NCBI GenBank assembly: GCA_964646035.1
Contig: CAZYDJ010000002.1
Location: forward strand, 1-64,000
Origin: CAYLMM01 sp964646035
GTDB taxonomy: Bacteria > Krumholzibacteriota > Krumholzibacteriia > LZORAL124-64-63
Direction of reading: 5' to 3'
DNA length: 64,000 nucleotides
Positions 1 to 8,341 of the stretch are shown piece by piece. The notes beneath the pieces are model-generated. The model did not search any database. It saw only the letters and a list, made by a program, of their open reading frames with translations, and was not told the origin of the DNA. The position numbers and the translations under genes were made by a program. The first letter of the stretch is position 1; every line of letters begins with the position of its first letter.

Positions 1-204
1 TTCTAAATAAAAATATTAGTTCAAGAGCAGCGCAGATCCTATTTTTCTAAAAATCACTCGTCGTCCACGAACAACCGTCCCTTCAGGCCTGCCGAAGGCG
101 AGCGCTGGTCCAGCAAGGCGATCTGCTACGGCGCCCATCGCGACGGCCAGCGCCCGGGCGGCCCCTCCCCTTCGGCCGCCGAGCTGAAGGAAGATCTTCA
201 GCTG

Positions 205-999
205 ATGCTGCCGCATTGGAATATGCTGCGCCTCTATGGATCTTCTGGATTCGCCGAGACGCTGCTCGAACTGATCCGCGCCGATGATCTGGACATGAAG
301 GTGATGCTCGGTGTTTGGATCGACGCCGAACAAGGCCCCGATCCCGCCGGCGAGGTCGATCCCGCGATCGCCGCGGCCAACAAGCGCGAAGTCGAGGCCG
401 CGATCAGGCTGGCCGGCGCCTATCCCGAAATCGTCAACGCCGTCTGCGTGGGCAACGAGACCCAGGTATCCTGGTCCGGCCACCGCAGCCCGCCCGAGGT
501 CCTGGTCCGATACCTGCGCCAGGTGCGCAGCCGAGTGTCGGTCCCGGTAACCACCGCCGATGACATCGACTTCTGGATCGAGCCCGAAAGCCGGGTCATC
601 GCCAAGGAACTCGACTTCATCACCTTCCACGCCCATCCCATGTGGCACGGCCGCCTGCTGGACGAAGCGATGCCGTGGATGGAAGACCAACTCGCTGCCA
701 TGCGGGACATCCATCCCGGCAGCAACCTGGTCCTCGGCGAAACCGGCTGGGCGACCTCCGTCGACGACCAGGGAGAACAGGCCGAGTTGATCAAGGGCAA
801 GCCCGGCGAATCGGAACAGAAGATCTTCTACGATCGCGTTTGCGCCTGGGCCGAGTCCGAAAAGCTGTCGGTCTACGTTTTCGAGGCCTTCGACGAGAAT
901 TGGAAGGGGGGATCCCATCCGGCCGAAGTTGAAAAACACTGGGGTCTCTTCAATGCGGACAGATCGCCGAAGCAGGCTCTGGCCACCAATGAGCCCTGA
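205..999 (+). CDS. Glycoside hydrolase family 17 (beta-1,3-glucanase-like), 5' end missing
   Basis: This looks like a GH17-type glucan hydrolase of the COG5309 kind, expected to cut beta-1,3-glucan with retention. The barrel motifs are in order: RLYGSSGF near residue 9, KVMLGVWID, VGNET with the presumed acid/base Glu85, and LGETGWAT with the presumed nucleophile Glu179. The family's first strand (ICYGAHRDGQRPGG) is encoded in the same frame upstream of the first ATG, at about 130-171. The frame is open back to a TAA at 4-6 but has no ATG, GTG or TTG before 205. The true 5' end is therefore missing, and Met205 is only the first available start. No signal peptide can be seen for that reason. 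The first 75 bases are AT-rich, unlike the gene body, which suggests an assembly edge or a rearrangement. Family assignment is firm; substrate is inferred. Confidence 0.8.
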   Translation: MLPHWNMLRLYGSSGFAETLLELIRADDLDMKVMLGVWIDAEQGPDPAGEVDPAIAAANKREVEAAIRLAGAYPEIVNAVCVGNETQVSWSGHRSPPEVLVRYLRQVRSRVSVPVTTADDIDFWIEPESRVIAKELDFITFHAHPMWHGRLLDEAMPWMEDQLAAMRDIHPGSNLVLGETGWATSVDDQGEQAELIKGKPGESEQKIFYDRVCAWAESEKLSVYVFEAFDENWKGGSHPAEVEKHWGLFNADRSPKQALATNEP

Positions 1000-1029
1000 T
1001 TTTCGGGGATGATTGTATAGCTATCTTTT

Positions 1030-1058
1030 TTGCTGTTTCATACTCTGTATGCTATTAT
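1030..1058 (+). promoter_or_regulatory. Candidate sigma70-type promoter for the lamin-tail protein gene
   Basis: TTGCTG at 1030-1035 and TATTAT at 1053-1058 are separated by exactly 17 bases in an AT-rich gap. The -10 matches consensus at 5 of 6 positions, the -35 at only 3. A start point near 1065 would leave an 80-base leader before the ATG at 1147. Confidence 0.4.
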
Positions 1059-1146
1059 TATGCAAAGACTTCACCGTTTTCCGTCTCTGCGGCCTCCCCC
1101 CGTCCGGCCGCCGGCAGCAACCCCATACGCCGAGGACGTGCTTCGC

Positions 1147-3192
1147 ATGAACCGTATCTCCTCTCTCGCCCCGCTCCGCCTCTTCGCGACGATTGTCCTG
1201 ATGATCGCCTGCGCAGTCGGAGCCGCGCCCGCATCCGCCCAGGGCCTGGACATCTCGGGCTGGACCCTCGAACAGGCCAACTCGGGGATGGTCTACACCT
1301 TCGGCGCCGGCACGGTCGTGCCCGACGGCGGCTACGTCATCGTCGGCCGCAACGCCACGCGTACGGCGTTCGAGTCGTACTACGGCGTTTCGCTGGGCTC
1401 GAACGTGCTCTATTACTCGCTGCAGGTAGCCTCGCCCGCGATGCCGATGATCAACGGCGACGAGACATACACCGTCAAGAACGCCGGCGCTGGCGTGGAG
1501 GACGGACCGACACCCGGCATCACCGCGACCAAGGTCTCCTACAACCGCACCGACCCCGAGGTCCTGGCCTGGAGCGGCGGCACGACAGCCACCCCGGGCG
1601 CGGGAGTCGAGGCTCCCGACGCCATCCATTCCGGCCTGGTGATCAGCGAGGCCAACGACGCGGATGACTACAATTACGAATACATCGAACTCTATAACGA
1701 CAGCGTCGGCGGAGCGGGCAACCAGCAGCCCGCTATTTCTTCCGTGTTCCATTCTCCGTCGGATCCTGTCGCCGGCGACGACCTGACCGTATCGGCCACC
1801 ATCGTCGATCCCGACGGCTCCATCGTCGACGCCGAGCTCTGGTATCGCATCGGCGGATCGGGTTCCTACGTCTCGGCCGCGATGACCGACGGCGGCGGCG
1901 ATCTGTGGCAGGTTTCGATCCTGGATCTGGCCGGCAATTACCTGGTCGAGTACTACGTTTCGGCCGAGGACGACGCCGGCGCCATCGTCGAGGATCCGTT
2001 CGACGCCCCGACAACCGTCTACTCGGTCTGGGTGCAGGGCTCGGTCAGCGCGGGCAAGGTCGTGCTCTTCGACCACGCCCACGACCAGGACGCCGGCACC
2101 AGCGGCAACTGGCGCATCGACGACAACTATCCCGACCCGCTGCCCGCCTCCCCCTCGGCCGAGACCGACTGGAGCGGACAGCTCTCGGAATGGGGTTACG
2201 AGCTTTACCTGGCCGGCCACAACCTGCGCAGCACCAATTCGGCCCTGAGCGCTTCGGTGCTGGCCGGCGTCGATATGCTGGTCATCCCCGAGCCGCAGAA
2301 TCCGTTCACCGCGGCCGAGATCGAGGCCGTGCGGCAGTTCGTTTACGACGGCGGCTCGCTCTTCATGATCGGCGACCACAACTCCAGCGACCGCAACGGC
2401 AACGGGTGGGACTCGCCGAGCATCTTCGGCGGCTACACCTACCCCCACATCACCGAGCCCGTCGGCGATGATGTCGAGACCTTCGCCGGCGCCATCTTCG
2501 GCCTGCACTACCACGTGAAGGACGAGGGCAACAACGGCATCACCGGCACCTTCACCAACGTGAACAGCGATCCGGCCAACCCGATAATCCACGGCTCCTA
2601 CGGCGACGTGTCGGCCGTCATCTACCACGTGGGCAACGTCATGAGCCTGTGGCCGACCGCCAATCCGGATCTTTCCGATGTGGGCGGCCTGATAGCCAAG
2701 GACGAGGGATCTCCCTATGTGGCGGCCTGGTCCCGGTACGGCGCGGGCAAGGTAGTCGGCTACGGCGACTCATCGAGCATGGCCGACGGCACCGGCAGCG
2801 AGTCGCACGAAGACAACTGGACCGAGGCGGGCAGCAACAACCGCGAGTTCTTCCTCAACGCCTCGATGTGGCTGCTGGCCGACAATCCCACCGGAGTGGG
2901 CGACGCGCCCGCGCTGCCCGGACTCGACCTGCGGGCCAGTCCCAACCCGTTCAACCCGCGAACCGTCATCTCCTTCGTGATGCCCGCCGCCGGCGTTGCG
3001 AACGTCGAGGTCTTCGACATGCGCGGCCGCGTGGTCCGGTCGCTGCTTTCGGCCGAACGCGAGGCCGGACCGCAGAGCGTGGTCTGGGACGGCCGCGGCT
3101 CCGACGGCCGCACCGTTCCCAGCGGAGTCTACCTGGTGCGCGCATCCGGCGGCCGCATGGTCTCGTTCACCAAGGTTTCGCTGACCAAATAG
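1147..3192 (+). CDS. Secreted lamin-tail-like / GATase-like protein with C-terminal sorting domain
   Basis: This 681-residue protein has an export signal (Met1 to about ASA-QG at residue 32), which is why ATG 1147 is preferred over the upstream in-frame start. Residues 33-180 resemble a lamin-tail domain (GWTLEQ, GGYVIVGRNA, YIELYND). A beta-sandwich-like stretch follows. Residues of about 300-550 resemble a DUF4350/GATase-like fold (VVLFDHAHDQDAG, MLVIPEPQNPFT, GGSLFMIGDHN). The last 85 residues are a FlgD-like or T9SS type A-like module: SPNPFNPRTVISF, VFDMRGRVVRSL, WDGRGSDGRTVPSGVYLVR, ending in Lys. The product is likely exported and held at or released from the surface by the machinery serving the four other tail-bearing proteins here. 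Its biochemical role is unknown. A hairpin terminator follows. Confidence 0.75.
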   Translation: MNRISSLAPLRLFATIVLMIACAVGAAPASAQGLDISGWTLEQANSGMVYTFGAGTVVPDGGYVIVGRNATRTAFESYYGVSLGSNVLYYSLQVASPAMPMINGDETYTVKNAGAGVEDGPTPGITATKVSYNRTDPEVLAWSGGTTATPGAGVEAPDAIHSGLVISEANDADDYNYEYIELYNDSVGGAGNQQPAISSVFHSPSDPVAGDDLTVSATIVDPDGSIVDAELWYRIGGSGSYVSAAMTDGGGDLWQVSILDLAGNYLVEYYVSAEDDAGAIVEDPFDAPTTVYSVWVQGSVSAGKVVLFDHAHDQDAGTSGNWRIDDNYPDPLPASPSAETDWSGQLSEWGYELYLAGHNLRSTNSALSASVLAGVDMLVIPEPQNPFTAAEIEAVRQFVYDGGSLFMIGDHNSSDRNGNGWDSPSIFGGYTYPHITEPVGDDVETFAGAIFGLHYHVKDEGNNGITGTFTNVNSDPANPIIHGSYGDVSAVIYHVGNVMSLWPTANPDLSDVGGLIAKDEGSPYVAAWSRYGAGKVVGYGDSSSMADGTGSESHEDNWTEAGSNNREFFLNASMWLLADNPTGVGDAPALPGLDLRASPNPFNPRTVISFVMPAAGVANVEVFDMRGRVVRSLLSAEREAGPQSVVWDGRGSDGRTVPSGVYLVRASGGRMVSFTKVSLTK

Positions 3193-3220
3193 CCGTCGCA
3201 GGCAACATCGATGCGACGAA

Positions 3221-3252
3221 CGGGCCGCTCCCCCGGGGGGGCGGCCCGTTTT
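3221..3252 (+). terminator. Intrinsic terminator after the lamin-tail protein gene
   Basis: CGGGCCGC (3221-3228) pairs with GCGGCCCG (3241-3248) across a C/G-rich loop and is followed by TTTT. It lies 29 bases after the stop codon at 3192. Confidence 0.75.
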
Positions 3253-3343
3253 CGCGATGAGGGGTTTTGCGTGACACCCAGCACCCAAGACACGATATTG
3301 TCAGACGCGCAAACCACGTTTCCAAACCCCGGCGAGGATCCAA

Positions 3344-4174
3344 TTGAACGCCGAAATACCCGCTGAAGCAGGGGCCGCCCGGCCGCCCCGCCTGGAAAAC
3401 ATCTCGATAGTCCTGAGCCACACCACCGAGCCCCGCAACATCGGCGCGGCGGCGCGGGCGCTCAAGACGATGGGGCTGGGAGATCTGCGGCTGATCAACC
3501 CCGAGCACCCCCGCGGGCCGCACGCCCGCGCGGTCGCCCACGGCTCGCTCGACGTGCTCGAAGCCGCCTCGATCCACCCGGACCTGGAAACCGCTGTCGC
3601 TGATTGCCTGGTCGTCTCGGGTACAACCAACCGGCGCCGCGAACTGCGTAAGAACTCGGCGATGTCTCCGGGTGAACTGGCCAAGCTGCTGGTCGAGCAT
3701 TCGGGCTCCGGCAAGGTGGCCGTCGTCTTCGGCACCGAGCGCACCGGATTGACCAACGAGGAAGTCAACCACTGCCGCTACCTCTCGACCATCGACGCCG
3801 ACGAATCCCAACCTTCGTTGAATCTGGCGCAGGCGGTGATGGTCTATTCCTGGGAGATCCGCAAGGCCTTCCTCGAAGCCACCGCCGGTCCTGCGCGGCC
3901 GGGAACCATCCGTCCCGAGATGCGCGTCTCCCATCCGCATCAGTCGACCAAGCTGCCGACCCAATTCGAGTTGGAGAGCATGTACGCCCATCTGCAAACG
4001 GCCATGGCGGCGATCGGATACTCCGAGCACGAGCAGGACAAGTTCCTCACCTATATCCGGCACATGAACATGCGCGCCGGCATCGTCGATTGGGAAACCC
4101 AGGTCTATCACCTGCTTTCCAAGCGCATCCTCAAGGCGACGGGCAAGGCCCCGTTCAACGGGAGAAACGAATGA
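3344..4174 (+). CDS. trmJ: tRNA (cytidine/uridine-2'-O-)-methyltransferase TrmJ-like (SPOUT/TrmH family)
   Basis: This is a SAM-dependent SPOUT methyltransferase expected to 2'-O-methylate position 32 in the tRNA anticodon loop. The knotted-fold motifs are clear: motif 1 EPRNIGAAARA near residue 27, motif 2 FGTERTGLTNEE near residue 129, motif 3 QPSLNLAQAV near residue 158. The 276-residue length and the helical C-terminal extension agree with TrmJ rather than TrmL or TrmH. The start is a TTG at 3344, with GAGG a few bases upstream and no better in-frame ATG before motif 1. The stop overlaps the start of the next gene in an ATGA, so the two are translationally coupled. TrmJ is the likeliest subfamily; another TrmH-like 2'-O-methyltransferase is possible. 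Confidence 0.87.
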   Translation: MNAEIPAEAGAARPPRLENISIVLSHTTEPRNIGAAARALKTMGLGDLRLINPEHPRGPHARAVAHGSLDVLEAASIHPDLETAVADCLVVSGTTNRRRELRKNSAMSPGELAKLLVEHSGSGKVAVVFGTERTGLTNEEVNHCRYLSTIDADESQPSLNLAQAVMVYSWEIRKAFLEATAGPARPGTIRPEMRVSHPHQSTKLPTQFELESMYAHLQTAMAAIGYSEHEQDKFLTYIRHMNMRAGIVDWETQVYHLLSKRILKATGKAPFNGRNE

Positions 4175-4962
4175 ACAGCCTGATCCGACGCGGCCTATCG
4201 ACATCCGTTCTGGCTCTCGCCCTGGTTTCGGCCCTGGCTCTGGCGGGATGCGGCAAGGCCGACGAGCAGCAGGAGCGCCGGGAAATCCTTGATTCGCTGT
4301 CGCTGCCGGACTCGGTGGAGGCCGCCGCGGCCTACATCATGATCGCCCACTCCGAATGCACCGAACCAGTTCCCGGAATCACCCGCACCCGCGAAGAGGC
4401 CCGCGACATCGCCGACGCGCTGATGCCCTCTCTGCTCCACCGGGGATCCGACTTCGCCGAGATCGCCCGCCTGAATTCAGATGACCGCGGCACCGGCAGC
4501 CGAGGCGGATACTTCGGCATCTTCCGGCGCGGAGAAGTCAAGGCGGAGCTCTCTCTGCCCGTGTTCTCGCTGAGACCGGGCGAGATAAGCGGCGTGATCG
4601 AAGGCGCCCGCGGATTCTTGATCGTCAAGAGATTGCCGGTGATGCGGGTAGCTGGGCATCACATCCTGATATCGTGGCAGGGGGCGGAGGGAGCGGCCGT
4701 GGGCCTGTCCCGCACCAGGGAACAGGCCGAAATGCTGGCCGAAGAAGTGCGGCGCAAGGCTGTCGACGGCGAGAATCCCTGCGATCTGGCCCGCCAGTTC
4801 TCGGACGATTCACTCACCCGCTTCGAATGCGGATTCCTGGGGATCGTCGAGCCTTTCGTCCTGCCGCCGGTAATCGACGAAGCCTTGTTCCACCTGAGGC
4901 CGGGCAAGTTCTCGCCCATCACCGAATCGGTCTACGGATTCCACCTCGTCTGGCGCGAGTGA
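4171..4962 (+). CDS. Lipoprotein with two parvulin-type peptidyl-prolyl isomerase domains
   Basis: The 263-residue product starts with a lipoprotein signal (lipobox LAGC, Cys about residue 27), so it should be anchored in the periplasmic face of a membrane. Two parvulin/PpiC-like repeats follow. Repeat 1 (about 50-155) has AAYIMIAHSE, SRGGYFGIF and FSLRPGEISG. Repeat 2 (about 160-263) has GHHILISWQG, ECGFLGIVEP and LRPGKFSPI, ending with a YGFHLVW strand. Tandem parvulin domains are known from periplasmic chaperones such as SurA, but the SurA N-terminal chaperone domain is absent. ATG 4171 overlaps the trmJ stop (ATGA) and has GGAG upstream. A periplasmic or outer-membrane folding role is inferred. 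Confidence 0.8.
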   Translation: MNSLIRRGLSTSVLALALVSALALAGCGKADEQQERREILDSLSLPDSVEAAAAYIMIAHSECTEPVPGITRTREEARDIADALMPSLLHRGSDFAEIARLNSDDRGTGSRGGYFGIFRRGEVKAELSLPVFSLRPGEISGVIEGARGFLIVKRLPVMRVAGHHILISWQGAEGAAVGLSRTREQAEMLAEEVRRKAVDGENPCDLARQFSDDSLTRFECGFLGIVEPFVLPPVIDEALFHLRPGKFSPITESVYGFHLVWRE

Positions 4963-4988
4963 TCCATCCCTATCGACTGCACGATAAA

Positions 4989-5012
4989 GGGGAGCCCCTT
5001 TCGGGGCTCCCC
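4989..5012. terminator. Bidirectional terminator hairpin between convergent genes
   Basis: GGGGAGCCCC (4989-4998), a TTTC loop and GGGGCTCCCC (5003-5012) make a perfect 10-bp stem. Read on the minus strand the hairpin is followed by TTTAT, so it best serves the leftward gene ending at 5084. It can also block rightward readthrough. Confidence 0.65.
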
Positions 5013-5083
5013 ATGCGTGGACGGTTGGCAGATTACCGTTCCATCCGTCCAGATGCCGGCCAAGCCGGCATCCGGCCGCATTA

Positions 5084-5635
5084 CTAGTCGGTGTACAGGG
5101 CCTTCATGCTTCCCCAGGTCTGAGCCTCGTTTTCCACGGGGATCGTCAGGAAAGCGGAGTCGCCCGCGACCTCGGTCAGGGCGCCGAGATGGTTGGAGAT
5201 CGTCGGAGCAGCGTACTCGCTGTGGCTGACGATCTGGATCTCGGCGTTGTCCATCAGGTTGTCCAGGGTGGACAGCGTCAGGGTAGCCAGCAAGGCGGGA
5301 ACGCCATAATAGGCGACGACCGCATCGGTCATGGCGACTTCGACGCCGGAAACCAGGGGATTACCGTAGTTGATTCCCGGAGGATAAACGGAACTCAGCA
5401 TGATGATCCGCGGATCCATGACGATCTTGAAGGCACCGCCGGCAACCATCTGCTCGGAGTTGGTGGCCATGACATAGGCAGTGTGCTCAACGTCGAAACC
5501 GCCGAAGCTGGTGGCCGTGCTCTGGGTTGCGTCCAGGTCGAAATACACGCCGATGGCGGCTTCGGTCTGGGCCAATGCAGGGACGGCGAGCGCGATGAGA
5601 GCCGCCATCACTACGATGCTTTGCCAATTCTTCAT
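5084..5635 (-). CDS. Small secreted protein of unknown function
   Basis: The 183-residue product has a classical signal peptide (MKNW, a hydrophobic core, cut near ALAQT at residue 23). The mature part is a beta-rich single domain with repeated alternating hydrophobic strands (IGVYFDLDA near residue 27, TAYVMATN, GGAFKIVMDP). This pattern resembles cohesin-like or immunoglobulin-like export domains in which a mature YFD strand is followed by a TAYV strand. There is no sorting tail, no catalytic motif and no cysteine. It is monocistronic, with a hairpin after its stop. I do not recognise a named family, and the function is unknown. Confidence 0.6.
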   Translation of the reverse strand: MKNWQSIVVMAALIALAVPALAQTEAAIGVYFDLDATQSTATSFGGFDVEHTAYVMATNSEQMVAGGAFKIVMDPRIIMLSSVYPPGINYGNPLVSGVEVAMTDAVVAYYGVPALLATLTLSTLDNLMDNAEIQIVSHSEYAAPTISNHLGALTEVAGDSAFLTIPVENEAQTWGSMKALYTD

Positions 5636-5995
5636 TGCAGATTCCTTTCTTCTGCCCCTTGGGGCTGGTGTTCAGCGACCGTCTCCATTTCGGGCCGCAA
5701 TCTCAGGTCGTCACAGCCATCGGCAAAGCGTGTGCCCCACTTTAGGAAATTTACAGGAATTACCGGGAATCACGCCGACACCGGACCGCCCCCGGCGCGA
5801 ACGCGGTATTGTGGTTGATTAATTCGTTGTTATAAAATGACTTGACCGTTTCGGGGATTGTCGGCAGGAGATTCCGGCAGCCGGTGCCGCGGCGTGTAAT
5901 CGAGGCGGAGGCGTTCGCCGTTTCCGGACTGAGCTTTGCGCGGCGGGCAAATCGCGGCCGGAAAATGCAATCCTGTGGGCAAATCGGAACCGGCT
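5636..5995. other. Intergenic gap, 360 bases, no gene recognised
   Basis: This lies between the start of the secreted small protein and the end of the ubiA-like gene, both on the minus strand. A short AT-rich patch at about 5812-5845 may hold the promoter of the small secreted gene, but no -35/-10 pair of convincing spacing is visible. No conserved ORF or strong hairpin was seen. Confidence 0.4.
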
Positions 5996-6850
5996 CTAGA
6001 CGAGATAGAGATCGACCAGCACTCCGGCCAGGACCGCCATCCCGCTCCAGGAGTTCATGGTGAAGAAGGCCACATCAATGTGGCGCAGGTCTCCGCCCAG
6101 AACCAGGCGATGCTCCAGAACCAGCAGAACGCACATCACCGCCAGGCCCGCGAACGAAGCCGCCCCCAGCCCGGGTCCGACCAGCAGGGCGGCCGCAATG
6201 GCGATGACGGCCAGCAAGTGGAAGATGCGGGCCAGGCGCAGGGCCCCATCGACGCCGAAGCTGACAGCGAGTGAATGCAGACCCTCGGCGCGATCGAACT
6301 CGACGTCCTGGCAGCCGTAGATGGCGTCGAATCCCGCCACCCAGAGCAACACCCCGGCCGCGACCAGCAGCGGAAAGGGCGCGAACTCACCGGTGACCGC
6401 CAGCCAGGCTCCGACCGGAGCGACGGCCAGACCCAATCCGAGGAAGAGATGCGACCAGGCAGTGAATCTCTTGGTGAACGAATAGAAGAAGACCGCGGCC
6501 AAAGCCACCGGCGACAGGGCGAAGCAAAGACCGTTGAGCCGTGACGCCGCCAGTATCAGCAGGGCCGAGGCGGCCGCGGTGAAGATGACGGCGCCGGCGA
6601 GACTGACAGACCCGGCGGGCAGATGGCGATCGGCGGTGCGGGGATTGCGGGCGTCGATGCGCCGGTCGAGGATGCGGTTGAAGGCCATCGCCGCGCTGCG
6701 GGCGCCGACCATCGCCGCCACGACCCAAATCAAGACCCTGGGATGGGGACGTCCCGCCGCTGCGACCAGCAGGCCGGTCAACGCGAACGGCATGGCGAAA
6801 ATGGTGTGCTCGAACTTGACCAGCCCCAGATATCTTCCGACCGCATTCAT
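5996..6850 (-). CDS. mqnP: UbiA-family prenyltransferase, probable MqnP of futalosine menaquinone pathway
   Basis: This integral membrane prenyltransferase should attach a polyprenyl chain to the aromatic precursor of menaquinone. The first Asp-rich motif is NRILDRRIDARNPRTADR (about 58-75), with the usual N-x3-D-x3-D pattern. The second is DAIYGCQDVEFDRAEGLHS (about 175-193). Eight or more hydrophobic helices follow the UbiA pattern. ATG 6850 is chosen because it precedes the family N-terminus (YLGLVKFEHTIFAMP) and overlaps the ubiX-like stop in an ATGA; the upstream extension is low complexity. Clustering with UbiD, UbiX and MenG homologues, with no ubiquinone hydroxylases, suggests the futalosine-route enzyme rather than 4-hydroxybenzoate prenyltransferase. 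The 1,4-dihydroxy-6-naphthoate substrate is inferred. Confidence 0.82.
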   Translation of the reverse strand: MNAVGRYLGLVKFEHTIFAMPFALTGLLVAAAGRPHPRVLIWVVAAMVGARSAAMAFNRILDRRIDARNPRTADRHLPAGSVSLAGAVIFTAAASALLILAASRLNGLCFALSPVALAAVFFYSFTKRFTAWSHLFLGLGLAVAPVGAWLAVTGEFAPFPLLVAAGVLLWVAGFDAIYGCQDVEFDRAEGLHSLAVSFGVDGALRLARIFHLLAVIAIAAALLVGPGLGAASFAGLAVMCVLLVLEHRLVLGGDLRHIDVAFFTMNSWSGMAVLAGVLVDLYLV

Positions 6851-7476
6851 CGATCCGCTCCCCCGGAACCGTCTTGCGCCCATCTGCCCACCAGTTCGAC
6901 CGGAACCTCCAGGTGATCGCATATCCTCTGGACGATGAAATCCACCAGGTCGGATACCGATCGGGGCTTCTGATAGAAACCGGGCATCGCCGGCAGGATG
7001 ATCACGCCCATGGCGCTGAGCCGGGCCAGGTTTTCAAGATGATGGGTGGCCAGCGGAGTCTCGCGCGGCACCAGCAACAACCGGCGCCTCTCCTTGAGAC
7101 AGACGTCCGCCGCCCGCAGCAGCAGGGAATCCGAGATGCCGCAGGCGATGCGCGCCGCCGTGCCCGACGAGCAGGGGCAGACCACCATCCCGGCCGAAGG
7201 AGCCGATCCGCTGGCGGCCGGCGAAGAGAATTCGTCGGCGCCGAACTCGGTAAGCTTGGCGCCGTGGTCGGCGGCGGTTTCACGGAGCTTGGCGATTATC
7301 TCCTGCGGTGTCGAATCGAGCTCAACCGGAGCGGTCTGGTCGACGGCGCCGCTGCGCAGCAGCAATACGTTCCGTCCCGCACGCAGCAGCACATCCACCA
7401 ATCGCACTCCGTAGACCAGGCCGCTGGCTCCGGTCCAGGCGACGGTCACCGGAAGCGGGGAAGATCCTGTCCGCAT
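6847..7476 (-). CDS. ubiX: UbiX-family flavin prenyltransferase (MqnM-like)
   Basis: UbiX proteins attach a dimethylallyl unit to FMN to make the prenylated flavin needed by UbiD decarboxylases. This 209-residue protein has the N-terminal Rossmann-like motif VTVAWTGASG and the conserved block CPCSSGTAARIACGI, followed by LLRAADVCLKERRRLLLVPR and ETPLATHHLENL, all typical of the family. ATG 7476 is chosen because the family starts just before the first strand. The stop overlaps the ubiA-like start in an ATGA, and the menG-like gene ends 88 bases upstream. It should supply cofactor to the UbiD homologue three genes away from the ubiA-like gene in the same operon. Assignment is firm. Confidence 0.88.
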   Translation of the reverse strand: MRTGSSPLPVTVAWTGASGLVYGVRLVDVLLRAGRNVLLLRSGAVDQTAPVELDSTPQEIIAKLRETAADHGAKLTEFGADEFSSPAASGSAPSAGMVVCPCSSGTAARIACGISDSLLLRAADVCLKERRRLLLVPRETPLATHHLENLARLSAMGVIILPAMPGFYQKPRSVSDLVDFIVQRICDHLEVPVELVGRWAQDGSGGADR

Positions 7477-7564
7477 ATGAGTCAATATCCACCTGCCGTT
7501 TCCGGGAAGGTTGCGGAAATCGGAAGCCACGTTAGCAAATCGGGTCTGCGGCGGCAAGACGGCC

Positions 7565-8341
7565 TCAGCCGGGCAGCCTCCCGCCCACTATATGCGCGAT
7601 GCCGAATGTCTGCCGCTCGATGTAGACTTCGGTGAAACCCTCTTGCGCCAGCATTCCGGCGAATTCAGCCGGCGACAGGAACCGGCCCATGCTGGCCGCG
7701 AGATAGGCGTAGGCCGAACGGCTGCGGCCGAAAATCCGTCCCAGCAGCGGCAGGAACGCATTGAGATACCAGCGGATCGGACGCGGAACACCCTTGGCCT
7801 CACCGTCGGCCCCGGGATCGTCCCGGAAAAATTCCAGGACCAGGAATTGACCGCCCGGACGCAGCACGCGAGCGGCCTCGGCCACTCCGGCGCGCACGTC
7901 GGCCAGATTGCGCATGCCGAATCCGGCCACCACCGCGTCGAAGCGGGAATCCAGGAACGGCAACGACTGGGTGTCGGCCGCGGCCATCGCCGACACCGCC
8001 GCCTCCGCCGCGCCGCCGGCCCGCTTGCCCTTGCCGGCGACCAGCATTTCGGGACAGAAATCGACGCAATAGGCCTCGCGGGCTCGGCCGGAAGCCAGGC
8101 AGGCCAAGGCCAGATCGCCGGTCCCGGCGCAGACATCCAGCAACTCCCAGGTGGTCACGTCCAGGCGCGCGGCCACATTATCCCGCCAGCGCCGGTCCCG
8201 GTTGAAACTGAGGAAATGGTTCATGAAGTCATAGACGCGGGATATCCGCGCGAACATGCCGCGTACCCTGCGGTTGTGCTCGCGGGGATTCTTCACAGTC
8301 CAGGATCCGGGATCGCGATCGTGTATCCGGCCGCCGCTCAT
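7565..8341 (-). CDS. menG: Demethylmenaquinone methyltransferase (MenG/UbiE)
   Basis: This class I SAM methyltransferase adds the C-methyl group in the last step of menaquinone synthesis. The MenG/UbiE signatures are present: FARISRVYDFMNHFLSF near residue 28, RRWRDN, the SAM-binding loop DVCAGTGDLAL, GFGMRNLADV, and the post-SAM block RVLRPGGQFLVLEF. The length of 258 is slightly above the usual 230-250 because of a short N-terminal extension and an Ala-rich insertion around residue 120. ATG 8341 overlaps the ubiD-like stop (ATGA), which supports this start over the longer frame. Position between ubiD and ubiX homologues in one operon gives a complete late menaquinone module. Confidence 0.9.
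   Translation of the reverse strand: MSGGRIHDRDPGSWTVKNPREHNRRVRGMFARISRVYDFMNHFLSFNRDRRWRDNVAARLDVTTWELLDVCAGTGDLALACLASGRAREAYCVDFCPEMLVAGKGKRAGGAAEAAVSAMAAADTQSLPFLDSRFDAVVAGFGMRNLADVRAGVAEAARVLRPGGQFLVLEFFRDDPGADGEAKGVPRPIRWYLNAFLPLLGRIFGRSRSAYAYLAASMGRFLSPAEFAGMLAQEGFTEVYIERQTFGIAHIVGGRLPG

Noticed and set aside
1021..2628. A 535-codon antisense frame over the lamin-tail protein
   Set aside because: Same composition effect; no recognisable domain.
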